Shown in pieces: positions 45,624-57,511 of a stretch of DNA of 64,000 nucleotides. The position numbers and the translations under genes were made by a program. Location: contig NZ_PPTF01000002.1 in NCBI RefSeq assembly GCF_002902845.1, positions 1-64,000 on the forward strand. Reading direction: 5' to 3'. Under the pieces are notes generated by a model, which saw only the letters and a list, made by a program, of their open reading frames with translations, ran no database searches and was not told the DNA's origin. Source of the stretch: Chromobacterium sinusclupearum. GTDB lineage: Bacteria > Pseudomonadota > Gammaproteobacteria > Burkholderiales > Chromobacteriaceae. Every line of letters starts with the position of its first letter. Position 1 is the stretch's first letter.

Positions 45624-45893
45624 TCAAGGTTGCCCTCCTTCGCGCTGGCCCGCGCCCGCCAAGCGGCGCTCAACCACCCGGCACACATCGGCCACCGTCT
45701 TGATGCTGACCAAGTCTTCGACACCCAGCTCGATATCGAAGGCGTCATTCAAGGTCAGCAGCAGGTCCATCAGGTCCAGCGAGTCTAGGTAGAGCTGATC
45801 CACCAATTGGGTTTCAGGCTGCAGCTGGGCGGGGTCCACCGACAGATGCTCGGTCATCAGCGCCAGCACGCTTTGTTCAATGCTTGGGTACAT
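45624..45893 (-). CDS. iacP: Acyl carrier protein IacP
   Basis: 89 aa from ATG 45893 (MYPSIEQSVLALMTEHL); it overlaps the 3' end of the sipA gene by 17 bp. The phosphopantetheine site is S38 in YLDSLDLMDLL, the same position as in Salmonella IacP. In Salmonella IacP is encoded after sipA and promotes translocator secretion, possibly by acylation-related modification. The order sipA-iacP-sicP-sptP is that of SPI-1. The longer in-frame reading (to 45926) lies inside sipA. Confidence 0.9.
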   Translation of the reverse strand: MYPSIEQSVLALMTEHLSVDPAQLQPETQLVDQLYLDSLDLMDLLLTLNDAFDIELGVEDLVSIKTVADVCRVVERRLAGAGQREGGQP

Positions 45894-48798
45894 TGCGCAA
45901 GTTCCTCGCATCGAAATGCAGGCCATCGGTGCTCAAAGTAACCGGCTGCGGCTTAAGCGGATCGCCCTGCCTGGCCGGGCGCATCTGGGCTGCCCAGTCC
46001 TGCCACGACTCGTTGCTCTCCGGCTTCAACCACTCCATGACGGTCGCCACCACCGGAGGGGCGGATTTCACCTTGTCGTCGTTGGAGAACATGCCGTTCT
46101 GGCACACCATGTCGCCCACCAGGCGCTTCAGCGCCTCCTTGCGCGCTTTCAGCTGTTCAGCATTGGAGTCCAGCATGCTGCGCAGCTTTTGGGCATCGTC
46201 CTGACTCACCGCGCCGTGTTGGCCATTGACCATTTTGAAGCGCAGCTCTGCTAACTCAGCCCGTGCCGCTTGCGGCTGGTTAGGCTGCAACTCCACGCCA
46301 TCCATGCAGGCTCGCAACAGTTCCTTCTCCGCGTTGAACAGACCAGCCTGCTGCTGACGCTGGCGCGATGCCGCCGTCGACAAGGTATACAGCGCCCGCG
46401 GTGTTTGCAGCTTCAGTCCGGCAAACGAATCTGCGTCTTTGCTGGCGTCTGCCGCAACGGTGGCGCTAACGGTCGGCTTCTGGGAGCGAATGGGTCCGGC
46501 CTCGCTCCGTGGCGATGATGTTTCCCGCGCGCCTTGATTCTGCGACAGGGTGTCGCGATCAGCAGCCGAATGCTCGGTAGTCCATTCCCGCCGTTCCTGC
46601 ACCGGCGACAAGGCGGCGCCAGTCTTCATCGTGGTTTCAACGGCAGTATCGACAGTGGCGGTCTGCTCAGCATTATCCTGCGCCCTGAGCCCCGTCTTTG
46701 CGGCGTCATTCGGCATGGCAGCACCCGGCGACGTACCCGGAATCAAACGCGGCGCCTTCACCAACTTGGCCCCGCCAGCGCGGCGCAAATCAAGAGACGC
46801 CACCGAACGGAACTGCTGCGCCATCGTCACAGCGTCTTCCGCGCCATCTGTCATCGCCGCGGCGTCTGCCCGCGCTATCGGATCCGTGCCCACGCCATGC
46901 ACCATCTGCCGCAGCGATGAAGCGCTAGACGAGGTGGTTGTGGCGCTGGCCTTGACCACGGCCAAGGCCGACAGGAAGGGGGTGAGCATCGGGTTGCCGC
47001 CGCCATTCAGCAGATTGGTGCTGCGCGCCAGGCGCTGCGCCTCGCTGCGCAGTTGTATAAACAGAGGATTCTTGGCCTGCAGCTGCTTGACAACTAGCTG
47101 GCTCAGTTGCGCGGTGTAATCCTTGAGCGTGTCGCTGGCCTCGCCTTGGGCAAACTGCTGCAATACATTGTCCTGCTCCTTCCCCCAGCCGGAGAGATCA
47201 TTGGGCAGCACCGCGTTGCGCATCAAATCAAAGTCCCGGCGCAGCTGCATCGGCTGCGCCGGATGCGGCTCCAGAGCGTCGCGCAACATGCTCACAAACA
47301 GGCGCTCGGCCGGGAGGCGGTCGTCCTGAGAGTGGAACTGCCAGCTGCCCAAGTAGGCCGGACTCGGCAGGTTGCGCAGCGGTCCGTCGCGGAACTGCAG
47401 CGTGGAGAAGTCTTGACTGGGCCTTGTATCGCCCGCTGCGTTCGTCTGCTGCAACACGCTGCTGCCGGTAGCGGCCACGCCATCATCCTGGGTGGACGCG
47501 TGCGCAACGCTAGCGTTGGCCTGGGTGCTGGCGTCGGTGCGCGTGGCATTGTTGGTCAACTTGTCATCCCCGCCTGCTTGATCCCTGGCCAGAGTTGGGA
47601 TAGAACCAGCCTGCGTCGACGTACGTTGCAGCGTTTGAGGCGGCGCTCCCCACATGAAATCCTCGACACGTTCTGTCGTCCTGCCCGTGCCCGCCTGCGC
47701 TGCGTGCGTGTCATTCTGCCGCTGGTTGACGCACTGTCTGACATTTACCGCCATTGGCGTCTGCCGTCCACGGCCGCCTTGCCGCGTGAAGCGGCGGCTG
47801 TTGTTGATATGGCGGCTGTTGTCGATGTGGATGTCACCGATATTGAAGGTGATTCCGCCCGGCGCCGGCTGCTGCGGCCCGGCGGCCGCGGGATCACCGG
47901 GGCCTGTCGGTTCGGCGGCGGGAGGCTTGGCCGCCGGCGGCACCGTATCCTTGGGCAGTCCGGCCAGAATGTTGCGCAGCAATAGCGGCAGCACGGCTAC
48001 CGTGTCCAGGTCGCGCGCCAGTTTGCCGACGCCGTAGCCATTCCGCTCGATCAGCCCTTTCCGCGTCTCCCGCAGCGCGTCGAAAGCCTGCTTCGCAGCC
48101 TGGTCCACCACGCCGATGAGATTCTTGAGCGTCTCGTCGCCCAGTTGCTTCCCGCCCAGCTGTTCTTCCACATAGGCTCGAATGAAATGCATCACCTGCT
48201 GGACCATGAACTGATTGCCCAGCTGTAGGAAGTCGCCGCCGGTATGCTGCCTGGCAAAGTCAGCCAATTGGTGCTCCAACTTGCTGCGCTGCGTATATAT
48301 CTGTTGGTCGGCCTTGGAGTCCCACGCGTCAAAGGCGGACCTGTCGCGGCCCAGCCCATCCCGGATGATTAGATCGGTGTACTGCTTCGCAAGCGCCTTG
48401 AGCTGCTCCTGTGCCTCCACACTCAGATCAGGCTTGGCCTGCAGCTGGCTATATACCTTGGCGAAGGCGTCGATTTCGCGCTGCGCATAGGCATTGCTCG
48501 AGGCGTCGAGTGTCTGCCGAAGCAACGCCTGTTTTCCCGGGGACGCCGCCGCGGCGAACAGCGCCTCGCGGGCCTGTTGCTTGAATAGCGTGGAAAACTG
48601 ATTGGGATCCAGCTTGGCGCTGCGCTGTGCGGAGTCCACCGTGGCCGGCGTGACGCTGGGCGACAAGGAGGAGGCTGGACAATTTTGTGCCCGGGTCAGC
48701 ACCTGTCCCAACGCACTGGCCGGGCGGTCGTTGGCGCGCCACGCGGACAAATCCGGACAAGAATGAGCACGCTGCAATACGGAGGATGCGATAGTCAT
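45877..48798 (-). CDS. sipA: SipA/CipA-type T3S effector, enlarged
   Basis: 973 aa against 685 in Salmonella SipA; assignment rests on position (after sipD, before iacP) and on the N- and C-terminal regions. The N-terminal about 280 residues are helical (secretion/chaperone region); a long low-complexity linker rich in Pro, Gln, Thr and Ala spans roughly 285-460 and 690-790; the C-terminal region (about 820-960) would correspond to the actin-binding part. The first 45 residues contain a degenerate duplication (VLQRAHSCPDLS / VLTRAQNCPASS). SipA binds and stabilises host actin; this is known for Salmonella and inferred here. GGAGACAG precedes ATG 48798; InvB is the expected chaperone. Confidence 0.8.
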   Translation of the reverse strand: MTIASSVLQRAHSCPDLSAWRANDRPASALGQVLTRAQNCPASSLSPSVTPATVDSAQRSAKLDPNQFSTLFKQQAREALFAAAASPGKQALLRQTLDASSNAYAQREIDAFAKVYSQLQAKPDLSVEAQEQLKALAKQYTDLIIRDGLGRDRSAFDAWDSKADQQIYTQRSKLEHQLADFARQHTGGDFLQLGNQFMVQQVMHFIRAYVEEQLGGKQLGDETLKNLIGVVDQAAKQAFDALRETRKGLIERNGYGVGKLARDLDTVAVLPLLLRNILAGLPKDTVPPAAKPPAAEPTGPGDPAAAGPQQPAPGGITFNIGDIHIDNSRHINNSRRFTRQGGRGRQTPMAVNVRQCVNQRQNDTHAAQAGTGRTTERVEDFMWGAPPQTLQRTSTQAGSIPTLARDQAGGDDKLTNNATRTDASTQANASVAHASTQDDGVAATGSSVLQQTNAAGDTRPSQDFSTLQFRDGPLRNLPSPAYLGSWQFHSQDDRLPAERLFVSMLRDALEPHPAQPMQLRRDFDLMRNAVLPNDLSGWGKEQDNVLQQFAQGEASDTLKDYTAQLSQLVVKQLQAKNPLFIQLRSEAQRLARSTNLLNGGGNPMLTPFLSALAVVKASATTTSSSASSLRQMVHGVGTDPIARADAAAMTDGAEDAVTMAQQFRSVASLDLRRAGGAKLVKAPRLIPGTSPGAAMPNDAAKTGLRAQDNAEQTATVDTAVETTMKTGAALSPVQERREWTTEHSAADRDTLSQNQGARETSSPRSEAGPIRSQKPTVSATVAADASKDADSFAGLKLQTPRALYTLSTAASRQRQQQAGLFNAEKELLRACMDGVELQPNQPQAARAELAELRFKMVNGQHGAVSQDDAQKLRSMLDSNAEQLKARKEALKRLVGDMVCQNGMFSNDDKVKSAPPVVATVMEWLKPESNESWQDWAAQMRPARQGDPLKPQPVTLSTDGLHFDARNLRNVPKH

Positions 48799-48813
48799 GA
48801 TTACTGTCTCCTA

Positions 48814-49818
48814 TCAGCCTTGCAGAAAGGCTTTGCAAGTTTCCAGGCAAGAACTGATGGTGCTGCTGAGCACCTTGACCAGGTTGTCGAACAAGGAGTT
48901 GGCATTGCTGTACTTCTGCGTCAGGGTCTGCAGCGTATTCTTTAGGTTTTCTTCCTGCGACTTGAAACCGGACTGCCAAGCCTGGAACTTGGCGTTATCA
49001 AGCTCCAGTTTGCCGTCGCCACCCGGCGTGCCCAGCTTGCCCAGCTCGTCTATCATGGTGTTGACCGGTGCCATATCGATGACAACGACGTAGCTGCCGT
49101 CTGCCAGCCGCTTGACGCAGGAGCGCGGCAGACCCAGCTCGTCTGCCCATTCCTCGGCTTTTTCCTGTGTGGCACCAGTCACATTGCCGTTGCTGTCCGC
49201 TGCCGGAAACAGGATGGCCTCCTTGTTGGGCAAGGAGAACTTGTCCTTCAGCTGCTGCAGCGCGCTCTTCAGCGCGTTAACGTCGAGCTTGACCGTATTG
49301 CTACTGCCGCCTGGAGTGATCCAGCCGCCCATCTTGGCCAGGATCTCGCTGAAAGCTTGGTAGAACGCGGTGTACTGGCCAACAACATTCTCGTAGACGC
49401 CAAGATAGTCCTTGTTGATGTCGCCGATATACTTGGCGATCATTTCCCACAGCTTCGCATCGCTTTCGAATACCGTCTGGCTCACCGACGACGTCTGCTG
49501 ACCAGACAAGGGCGCGAGCGCGGTCTGAACATCCTGGCGCTGCTTCGGCGTCAGCGGCACATCGCTAGCAGCCAGGCCGTTAAGCCCGGAGGCAAACTGC
49601 TGCGTCGTCAACGCTCGTTCATCGGCATCGCCGGATCGCAAGGCCTGGCGCAAGGCATCAGCCTTGGCCTGAGCGTTTTCCAACGCGCTCTGCTTGGCGC
49701 TGGGCGGGATCGGCGCCCGCGCTATGGCGACATCGCTATCTACCGATGGCGCTTTCTGTTGCGCAGAGGGATAAGCCGTCATCAGCGGCGGCGTGAAAGT
49801 AGTTTGAATGCTGGTCAT
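48814..49818 (-). CDS. sipD: Needle-tip protein SipD/CipD (IpaD family)
   Basis: 334 aa (SipD 343) from ATG 49818 with AGGGGAAC upstream; an in-frame extension to 49986 has no ribosome-binding site. The family features are an N-terminal helical chaperone-like segment, the long coiled-coil pair, and the conserved WEMIAKYIGDINKDYLGVYENVVGQYT and C-terminal QTLTQKYSNANSLFDNLVKVLSS. It caps the needle and controls translocator insertion. A 145-bp gap separates it from sipC; 15 bp separate it from sipA. Confidence 0.92.
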   Translation of the reverse strand: MTSIQTTFTPPLMTAYPSAQQKAPSVDSDVAIARAPIPPSAKQSALENAQAKADALRQALRSGDADERALTTQQFASGLNGLAASDVPLTPKQRQDVQTALAPLSGQQTSSVSQTVFESDAKLWEMIAKYIGDINKDYLGVYENVVGQYTAFYQAFSEILAKMGGWITPGGSSNTVKLDVNALKSALQQLKDKFSLPNKEAILFPAADSNGNVTGATQEKAEEWADELGLPRSCVKRLADGSYVVVIDMAPVNTMIDELGKLGTPGGDGKLELDNAKFQAWQSGFKSQEENLKNTLQTLTQKYSNANSLFDNLVKVLSSTISSCLETCKAFLQG

Positions 49819-49963
49819 GTGGTTCCCCTGGTCACCTGCGCCCGGAGCCATGCGGCAGAAAGCCGCACCGGCCAAGGTGGCGCGATGGCGGAAGCAATGT
49901 GGAGGAGGCCCCCGCCAGAAACGGCGGGGGAAGCAGGCGAAGAGACGCCTATGCTGAGCGGGA

Positions 49964-51403
49964 TCAACTGGCCCGGGCGCTAGCAACCGCGCCCGAAGCG
50001 GCAGCAGTGTCCTGCATCATGCCCGCCAATGCGCGCTGCATCTCCTGGCGCATGCTGTCCAACTGGCGCTGTTCATCGCGCGACTCGTCGGCCCCCGTGT
50101 TCGCCACCCGGTTGTTGGCCTGCAGGATCTGCTGATCGGCGCGCTCCACTGTGGCGGCGTAATCGCCGCCGCCGCGGGTGATGGTGTTGGCCGCCTGAGC
50201 AGTCTGTCCCATCGCGCCGCCCTTGGCTTCCCAGCGCCTGCCGCGCAGGTTGTTGGTGTCGAAAGCGTTTTGCTGAGTCGCCAGGTCCGATTCGATGTCC
50301 TCGACTGGCCGGTGCAGCGCCCCCATCTGCTGCTGGTCCAGACGCTTGTTGCTGGGCTGCAGTTTCACCGCGTTGTCGGCCACGCCATCCACCGTATCGG
50401 TCACGCCGCGCGCGGCGTTGCCTGGCAGGCCGGCGCCTTGCTGCGCCGGGCCCGGCGCAGGTTTCGTCGTGATCTGGGTCACGCCGTCCACCTTGTCCGA
50501 GCCCAGCTTGATGCTACCCTGGCTGGCCAGGCTGCTCTTGGCGGCCTTCAGCTCGGTTGTCAGCGTGTCCACCTTGACCTTGTTCTGCTTGAGCGCATCG
50601 CCCTGAATCTTGCTGCCCTTGAGCGACATGCCCAGACTGCCGGCGGCCAGCGAGGTGGACACGATGGCGCCTGCGGTGCTGCCGCCCAGCACATTGCCCG
50701 CCTCACGGTACATGGAGTCTTTGTTCAGATTGGCCAGCTCGCTGCCCAGGATAGTGTTGCGCTGGCTGTTTTGGCTGGCGGCATAAGCCAAGGCCACCAT
50801 CAACAGGCAGATAGCGTCGAAAAGCGCACTCGCCGGATGCCCCATGCCCTTGATGCTCGCCAACCCCTCGTCCAAGACCTTCTTGATCGACTCATCCTTC
50901 AGGTGGGTTTCCAGACTGTCCTTGGCGGCCTGCTCTTCCACTCCGTTGCTGGTGGGCACCAGACTCAGCAGCAGCGGAGCGATATCGTCAAAATGCTCGC
51001 TCGCCTGGCGGACCTTGCTTTGGATGTTCGTCAAATGCTCGCTCGTTGCCCTAGTGGCGGGCATCATGTGCAATAGCAGAGGGACGAGATCGTCGGACTG
51101 GGCGCCCACCTTGTTCTTGAGATGCTCCAGAACCTCGGAGGCAAACTTGTTGAACGATTCGTCCTGCAGGGTGTTTTCCAGCCATGCTTTGGCAGCCTGC
51201 TTTTCCACTTCGCCGGCGGTGGGCGGCGTCAGCTCGGGCACCGACGTTTCGAAGGCCAGCTTTTGGACTCCAGCTTGCTGCACCACGGTATCGACATTGC
51301 CGATATTGATCTGGTCGCCGCGTATCGGCGCCTTGGCCTCCGCCTCCTTGGCCTGGATGTGTGTGTTGACGCGGGCAGAAATATGGCTATTGGTCAGTAA
51401 CAT
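49964..51403 (-). CDS. sipC: Translocator SipC/CipC (IpaC family), with internal duplication
   Basis: 479 aa (SipC 409). ATG 51403 has GGAGAAT upstream; 17 bp after sipB. It forms the host-membrane pore with SipB. The central hydrophobic region (ALFDAICLLMVALAYAAS, about 193-210) and the helical, Gln-rich C-terminus (MRQEMQRALAGMMQD) are as in SipC. Residues 65-96 and 154-185 are repeats of each other (VEKQAAKAWLENTLQDES / VEEQAAKDSLETHLKDES), with DLVPLLLHMMP and DIAPLLLSLVP between, which accounts for much of the extra length. Confidence 0.9.
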   Translation of the reverse strand: MLLTNSHISARVNTHIQAKEAEAKAPIRGDQINIGNVDTVVQQAGVQKLAFETSVPELTPPTAGEVEKQAAKAWLENTLQDESFNKFASEVLEHLKNKVGAQSDDLVPLLLHMMPATRATSEHLTNIQSKVRQASEHFDDIAPLLLSLVPTSNGVEEQAAKDSLETHLKDESIKKVLDEGLASIKGMGHPASALFDAICLLMVALAYAASQNSQRNTILGSELANLNKDSMYREAGNVLGGSTAGAIVSTSLAAGSLGMSLKGSKIQGDALKQNKVKVDTLTTELKAAKSSLASQGSIKLGSDKVDGVTQITTKPAPGPAQQGAGLPGNAARGVTDTVDGVADNAVKLQPSNKRLDQQQMGALHRPVEDIESDLATQQNAFDTNNLRGRRWEAKGGAMGQTAQAANTITRGGGDYAATVERADQQILQANNRVANTGADESRDEQRQLDSMRQEMQRALAGMMQDTAAASGAVASARAS

Positions 51404-51420
51404 GAGAAATTCTCCTGAAT

Positions 51421-53714
<2,294 letters not shown>

Positions 53715-53803
53715 TCACCAACCCGGCAGAGCTGGCTGTAGGGCGAAAACCACCCTTGCAGCCATTGAACTCCGGATGGCGGGGTAAAACATTCAGTAAT
53801 CGC

Positions 53804-54901
53804 TCATTTATGCGTTGCGGCAGATGGCGCGGCCTCCTCGGCCTGCGGCGGCGCGAGAGGCACCGCTTCCTGCACGCCTGCGTTTTCCACCTGCTCCAGC
53901 CACACCAGAAGACGGAGGACGTCATCCACTTCTTCCAGGCTGACGTAGTCGTAGCGTTTATGGGTGGCGTAGATGCGTCGAGCCAGCTTCACATCGGTGA
54001 TAACCGGGACGCCCATTTTCTCGGCGTGAGCACGAACGGCCAGCGCACGCTGATTGGCCTCGCGTACCGAAATCAGCGGAATGGGCAGCAGCTCTGGCTT
54101 GAAATAGATGCCTATAGCAAGGTGCGTCGGGTTGGCGATGATGAGGCGAGAGTTCTCCACGTCAGACTTCACCTGCTCGGACAGGATCTCCAGATGCGCT
54201 TCGCGGCGGCGCGACTTGATCTCAGGGTTGCCTTCCTGCTCCTTCATCTCGCGCTTGACCTCTTCCCTGTCCATCTTCATGTCTTTCATGAACAACAGGT
54301 ACTCGGCGACCGCATCCAGAATCAGCACCACCACGATGCATCCCAGGCAAACCAGCACAAGCGACAACAGCAGCTCCCGCCACACCGCCGCCATGCCCAT
54401 CGGGCTACCATTGAGTTGTGAAAACAACAAGCCCTTGTGCTGGTACCAGACCACGGTCACCGCTACCGCAAAGCTAGTCAGATAGAGCAGCGCCTTCGCC
54501 GCCTCCTTGATCGTGCGCAGGCTGAACAGCTTCTTGAAACCGTTGACCGGGTTGAGTACGGACAGATCGAACTTCAAGGCCTCGCTGGCCAACACGAAAC
54601 CGCTCTGCAGCAAGGCAGGCAATGACGAGGCCACGATGCACAGCAGCAGGATGGGCAGCAGCAGCTTGAGTCCCAGCCAGAACACAGCCTGCGCATAGCC
54701 CTGCATATCCTGCTGAAAACCACCAGTCAGCACCTGGCGGAATGCCCCCATCAACTCAACCAGTGAGCCGAAAGACACCAGATAGGCTACGCCACACAGC
54801 GTGAGGCAAGCGACGATCAGATCGCGGCTCTTGAAGGATTGGCCTTTCTTGGCCGCGTCCCGCAGCCGCTTGCGGGTGGGTTGTTCCGTCTTGTTCGCCA
54901 T
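53804..54901 (-). CDS. spaS: T3S export gate switch protein SpaS (FlhB/YscU family)
   Basis: 365 aa (Salmonella SpaS 356) from ATG 54901 (MANKTEQPTRKRLRDAAKKG). Four transmembrane segments lie in residues 25-220, followed by the cytoplasmic domain with the autocleavage site N257-P-T-H (IIANPTHLAIGIYF). Autocleavage switches substrate specificity from needle to translocators. The start follows the spaR stop immediately. The tail is Ala/Pro/Glu-rich and slightly longer than in Salmonella. Confidence 0.95.
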   Translation of the reverse strand: MANKTEQPTRKRLRDAAKKGQSFKSRDLIVACLTLCGVAYLVSFGSLVELMGAFRQVLTGGFQQDMQGYAQAVFWLGLKLLLPILLLCIVASSLPALLQSGFVLASEALKFDLSVLNPVNGFKKLFSLRTIKEAAKALLYLTSFAVAVTVVWYQHKGLLFSQLNGSPMGMAAVWRELLLSLVLVCLGCIVVVLILDAVAEYLLFMKDMKMDREEVKREMKEQEGNPEIKSRRREAHLEILSEQVKSDVENSRLIIANPTHLAIGIYFKPELLPIPLISVREANQRALAVRAHAEKMGVPVITDVKLARRIYATHKRYDYVSLEEVDDVLRLLVWLEQVENAGVQEAVPLAPPQAEEAAPSAATHK

Positions 54902-54902
54902 C

Positions 54903-55679
54903 TCAGCGCCCCCCCCCTGTGAGCCAGGCAGGCAAGGCTGATGCGGGGAAGGCCAGTTGCGCCACCTTGTCCGGCAGCACCGGCCCAAAGTAGAACAGCA
55001 GCATCAGCAAAGCGATGAGGCTTTTCACCGTCAGCGACACAGAGAATGCGTTCATCTGCGGCGCAAAGCGCGACAGCAGGCCAAGCACCACCTCGGACAG
55101 CAGCAAGGCCGCCACCACCGGGCTGGCCAACACTACTGCCTGGCTCACCACTTTGTTGAGCAGGCCCAGCAATGGCGTCAGCTGCGGGGTACACAGTCCG
55201 AGCGGATCGCACAGCTGATAGCTTTGCTGGAATACGTCCAGCATCAACCCCACCCCGCCGCCCTGCAGATAAACCACGGCGGCGAACATATTGAATAGAT
55301 TTGCCATCTCCGAGGTATCCACCCCGTTGGCCGGGTCTATGCTGCTGCTCAGCGTGGCGCCACGCTGGTTATCGATAACGCTGCCCAACGCGTGAAATAC
55401 CCAGAAAGGCCAAGCCAGAAGACAAGCCAGGATCACACCTATCCCGGCCTCCCGTGCGATCAGCAACAGATAAGGCAGCGTCTGGAACGGCGGCAGCTCG
55501 CCCGCGGCGTACGGCCACAGCCCCAGCGCGACCAGCATGGTCACTGCGGTGCGCACCACGCCGTTGAGCACGTTACTGTTCAAAAAAGGCAGCACAAAGA
55601 AAACCGGCGCCACTCTGGCAAACCCGAGCGCCGCGGACGCCACCCAGCCGTGAATTTCGAAAAACAACCCAAACTGCAT
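54903..55679 (-). CDS. spaR: T3S export apparatus protein SpaR (FliR/YscT family)
   Basis: 258 aa (SpaR 263), almost entirely hydrophobic with about seven segments; FliR-type features include RVAPVFFVLPFLNSN and IDNQRGATLSSSIDPANGVDTSEMANLFN. Part of the SpaPQR core of the export gate in the inner membrane. Immediately downstream of spaQ (6 bp) and directly before spaS. Confidence 0.94.
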   Translation of the reverse strand: MQFGLFFEIHGWVASAALGFARVAPVFFVLPFLNSNVLNGVVRTAVTMLVALGLWPYAAGELPPFQTLPYLLLIAREAGIGVILACLLAWPFWVFHALGSVIDNQRGATLSSSIDPANGVDTSEMANLFNMFAAVVYLQGGGVGLMLDVFQQSYQLCDPLGLCTPQLTPLLGLLNKVVSQAVVLASPVVAALLLSEVVLGLLSRFAPQMNAFSVSLTVKSLIALLMLLFYFGPVLPDKVAQLAFPASALPAWLTGGGR

Positions 55680-55685
55680 GGTGCG

Positions 55686-55946
55686 CTAACCTCGGCTCAG
55701 CGCAAGCCGCATCACCTCACGGCCAAAACCAAGCAAGGTTTCGCCGTACCAGCCGGATAGCAAGAACAGGCAAAGACTGACGCCGAATAGCTTGATGCCG
55801 AATGGCAGAGTCTGTTCCTGCAGCTGCGTCACCGTCTGAAACAGACCAATCAAGAGACCGATGACAGTGGCGACGATGACGGGCCAAGCCGACATCAGCA
55901 AAACCAAGTACAGCGCCTTGTTGCCGGCGAATACCAGATCATTCAT
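55686..55946 (-). CDS. spaQ: T3S export apparatus protein SpaQ (FliQ/YscS family)
   Basis: 86 aa, identical in length to Salmonella SpaQ. Two transmembrane helices with the family pattern [31 protein letters not shown] between them. Forms the helical gate assembly with SpaP and SpaR. GGGAGTTG precedes ATG 55946. Confidence 0.95.
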   Translation of the reverse strand: MNDLVFAGNKALYLVLLMSAWPVIVATVIGLLIGLFQTVTQLQEQTLPFGIKLFGVSLCLFLLSGWYGETLLGFGREVMRLALSRG

Positions 55947-55965
55947 GACAACTCCCTCGTCGGCA

Positions 55966-56631
55966 TCACTTCGCCAGGTCCAGGTATTGCAACACCAGCC
56001 CCTTGGACAGCATGGTCCACCCGTCCAGCGCTACAAACAACACGAGTTTGATGGGTACAGAGATGGTCACCGGACTCATCATCATCATACCCAGCGCCAG
56101 CAGAATGCTGGAAATCACCAGATCCACCACTACAAAGGGCAGGTAGAGATAAAAGCCGATCTTGAAAGCGCTCTTGATCTCGCTAAGCGCGTATGCGGGC
56201 AGCAACGCAAAGATGGATGGCCGCTCATCGGCAGCGGCCGGCAGGGCAACGTTTTCGCGCTCAGCGCGCTCGGCCTGCGCCTTTTCGAAGAAGCGCACCA
56301 GTTCAGGATCAGAGTATTTGCGCAGATAGTCGCGGTAGCCATCCAGTCCGTTGTCAACGAAACCGCTGACAGCAGACACGCTGGTAAAGCTGACCTGCTC
56401 CTCTTGGTAATAGCTGTACCCCTGCTGCGCGATGGGCAGCATCACGAACATGGACAACATCAAGGCAATGCCGTTGAGCGTCATGTTGGACGGAACTTGC
56501 TGCAAGCCCAGTGCGTTGCGCACCATGACGAACACGATGGAAAACTTGATAAAACAGGTCCCCGAGGCAATCAGGAATGGCAGCAGCGTGGCGAACGCCA
56601 GCAGCGCTATCATCGAGATATCATTCGACAT
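55966..56631 (-). CDS. spaP: T3S export apparatus protein SpaP (FliP/YscR family)
   Basis: 221 aa (SpaP 224) from ATG 56631, overlapping the end of spaO by 11 bp. Features: [32 protein letters not shown] near the N-terminus, then a periplasmic-side loop, and [32 protein letters not shown] in the C-terminal half, typical of FliP/YscR. Five copies form the core ring of the export gate. Confidence 0.95.
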   Translation of the reverse strand: MSNDISMIALLAFATLLPFLIASGTCFIKFSIVFVMVRNALGLQQVPSNMTLNGIALMLSMFVMLPIAQQGYSYYQEEQVSFTSVSAVSGFVDNGLDGYRDYLRKYSDPELVRFFEKAQAERAERENVALPAAADERPSIFALLPAYALSEIKSAFKIGFYLYLPFVVVDLVISSILLALGMMMMSPVTISVPIKLVLFVALDGWTMLSKGLVLQYLDLAK

Positions 56632-57511
56632 CGCCCGTTCCACCCATCCACTCGTTTACCTCCACCCCCAACTGGCCATCCAGCTGCACCAGCTCACCGC
56701 GACCGATCAACGCGCCGTTGGCGCGCACCTCCATCTGCCGTTCGGCCTCTACCGGCAGTGGCAACAGCTGCCCCTGACAAAGGGACTGCAGCTCCGCCAG
56801 CGTCAGATGGCTGCGATGCAATACGAACTCCAGCCTCACCGGCAGCTGCCCCATGCCCAACATGGGTTCAACCTCATCCTGAATTTCCTGTTGTTCCTGC
56901 CATTCCATGGTGATTCCCTCCTCAAGGATTTGATAAAAGCCCAGGGTCTTTTCGTAACAGCGCACCGCTGATGCCGGCTCGCGCACCAAAAGCACATCGC
57001 CACACGCCACGCGCTTGAGCAGCTCCAGGCTCACAGAACTGTCACCAACGACAAAGCGTAGCGGCCAGCCAAGGTTGTCCAACGCCGGGGTATCGGCCAA
57101 CTCTGGTTCGGGAGCACTCTCCAGCCAAAGGGGGCCGCTGGCGCTCATGACCCGCAACAGCGGCCGCTGCGGCAGCGCAGTGCCGGCCACAGGCTCGCCC
57201 AGCCAGAGACGCTGGTAGGCCAGTTCAGGAATGGGCAGTTCTAGCGGCTGCTCAACGGCAGCCAGCCATGGCAGCACCTGCGCCTCGATACCTGCGGCGG
57301 AGGCCAGCCCGGCCAATTCCGGCGCCACATGCGCCAGCCAGCCACTTGGCTGCATCCAGCCTCGCCAGCGGTGGTCGGCGTCCGCCAAGGGCAACCAGAC
57401 GCCGTGCCGTGGCGGCGTCTCCAGCGCCACATCCCAGCCCTGGCGACGCCAGACCGCCGCGACAAGTTCGAGCGCGTGCTGAGCCTTATCCATCCGTTTT
57501 AACTTCAGCAT
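56621..57511 (-). CDS. spaO: T3S sorting-platform protein SpaO (FliN/YscQ family)
   Basis: 296 aa (SpaO 303). The C-terminal SPOA domain is clear (LPVRLEFVLHRSHLTLAELQSLCQG, then ANGALIGRGELVQLDGQLGVEVNEWM). An internal start producing the C-terminal fragment, as in Salmonella SpaO, is possible at a Met in the region before LEFVL but was not proven. It builds the cytoplasmic pods of the sorting platform. Overlaps spaN by 7 bp and spaP by 11 bp. Confidence 0.92.
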   Translation of the reverse strand: MLKLKRMDKAQHALELVAAVWRRQGWDVALETPPRHGVWLPLADADHRWRGWMQPSGWLAHVAPELAGLASAAGIEAQVLPWLAAVEQPLELPIPELAYQRLWLGEPVAGTALPQRPLLRVMSASGPLWLESAPEPELADTPALDNLGWPLRFVVGDSSVSLELLKRVACGDVLLVREPASAVRCYEKTLGFYQILEEGITMEWQEQQEIQDEVEPMLGMGQLPVRLEFVLHRSHLTLAELQSLCQGQLLPLPVEAERQMEVRANGALIGRGELVQLDGQLGVEVNEWMGGTGDVE

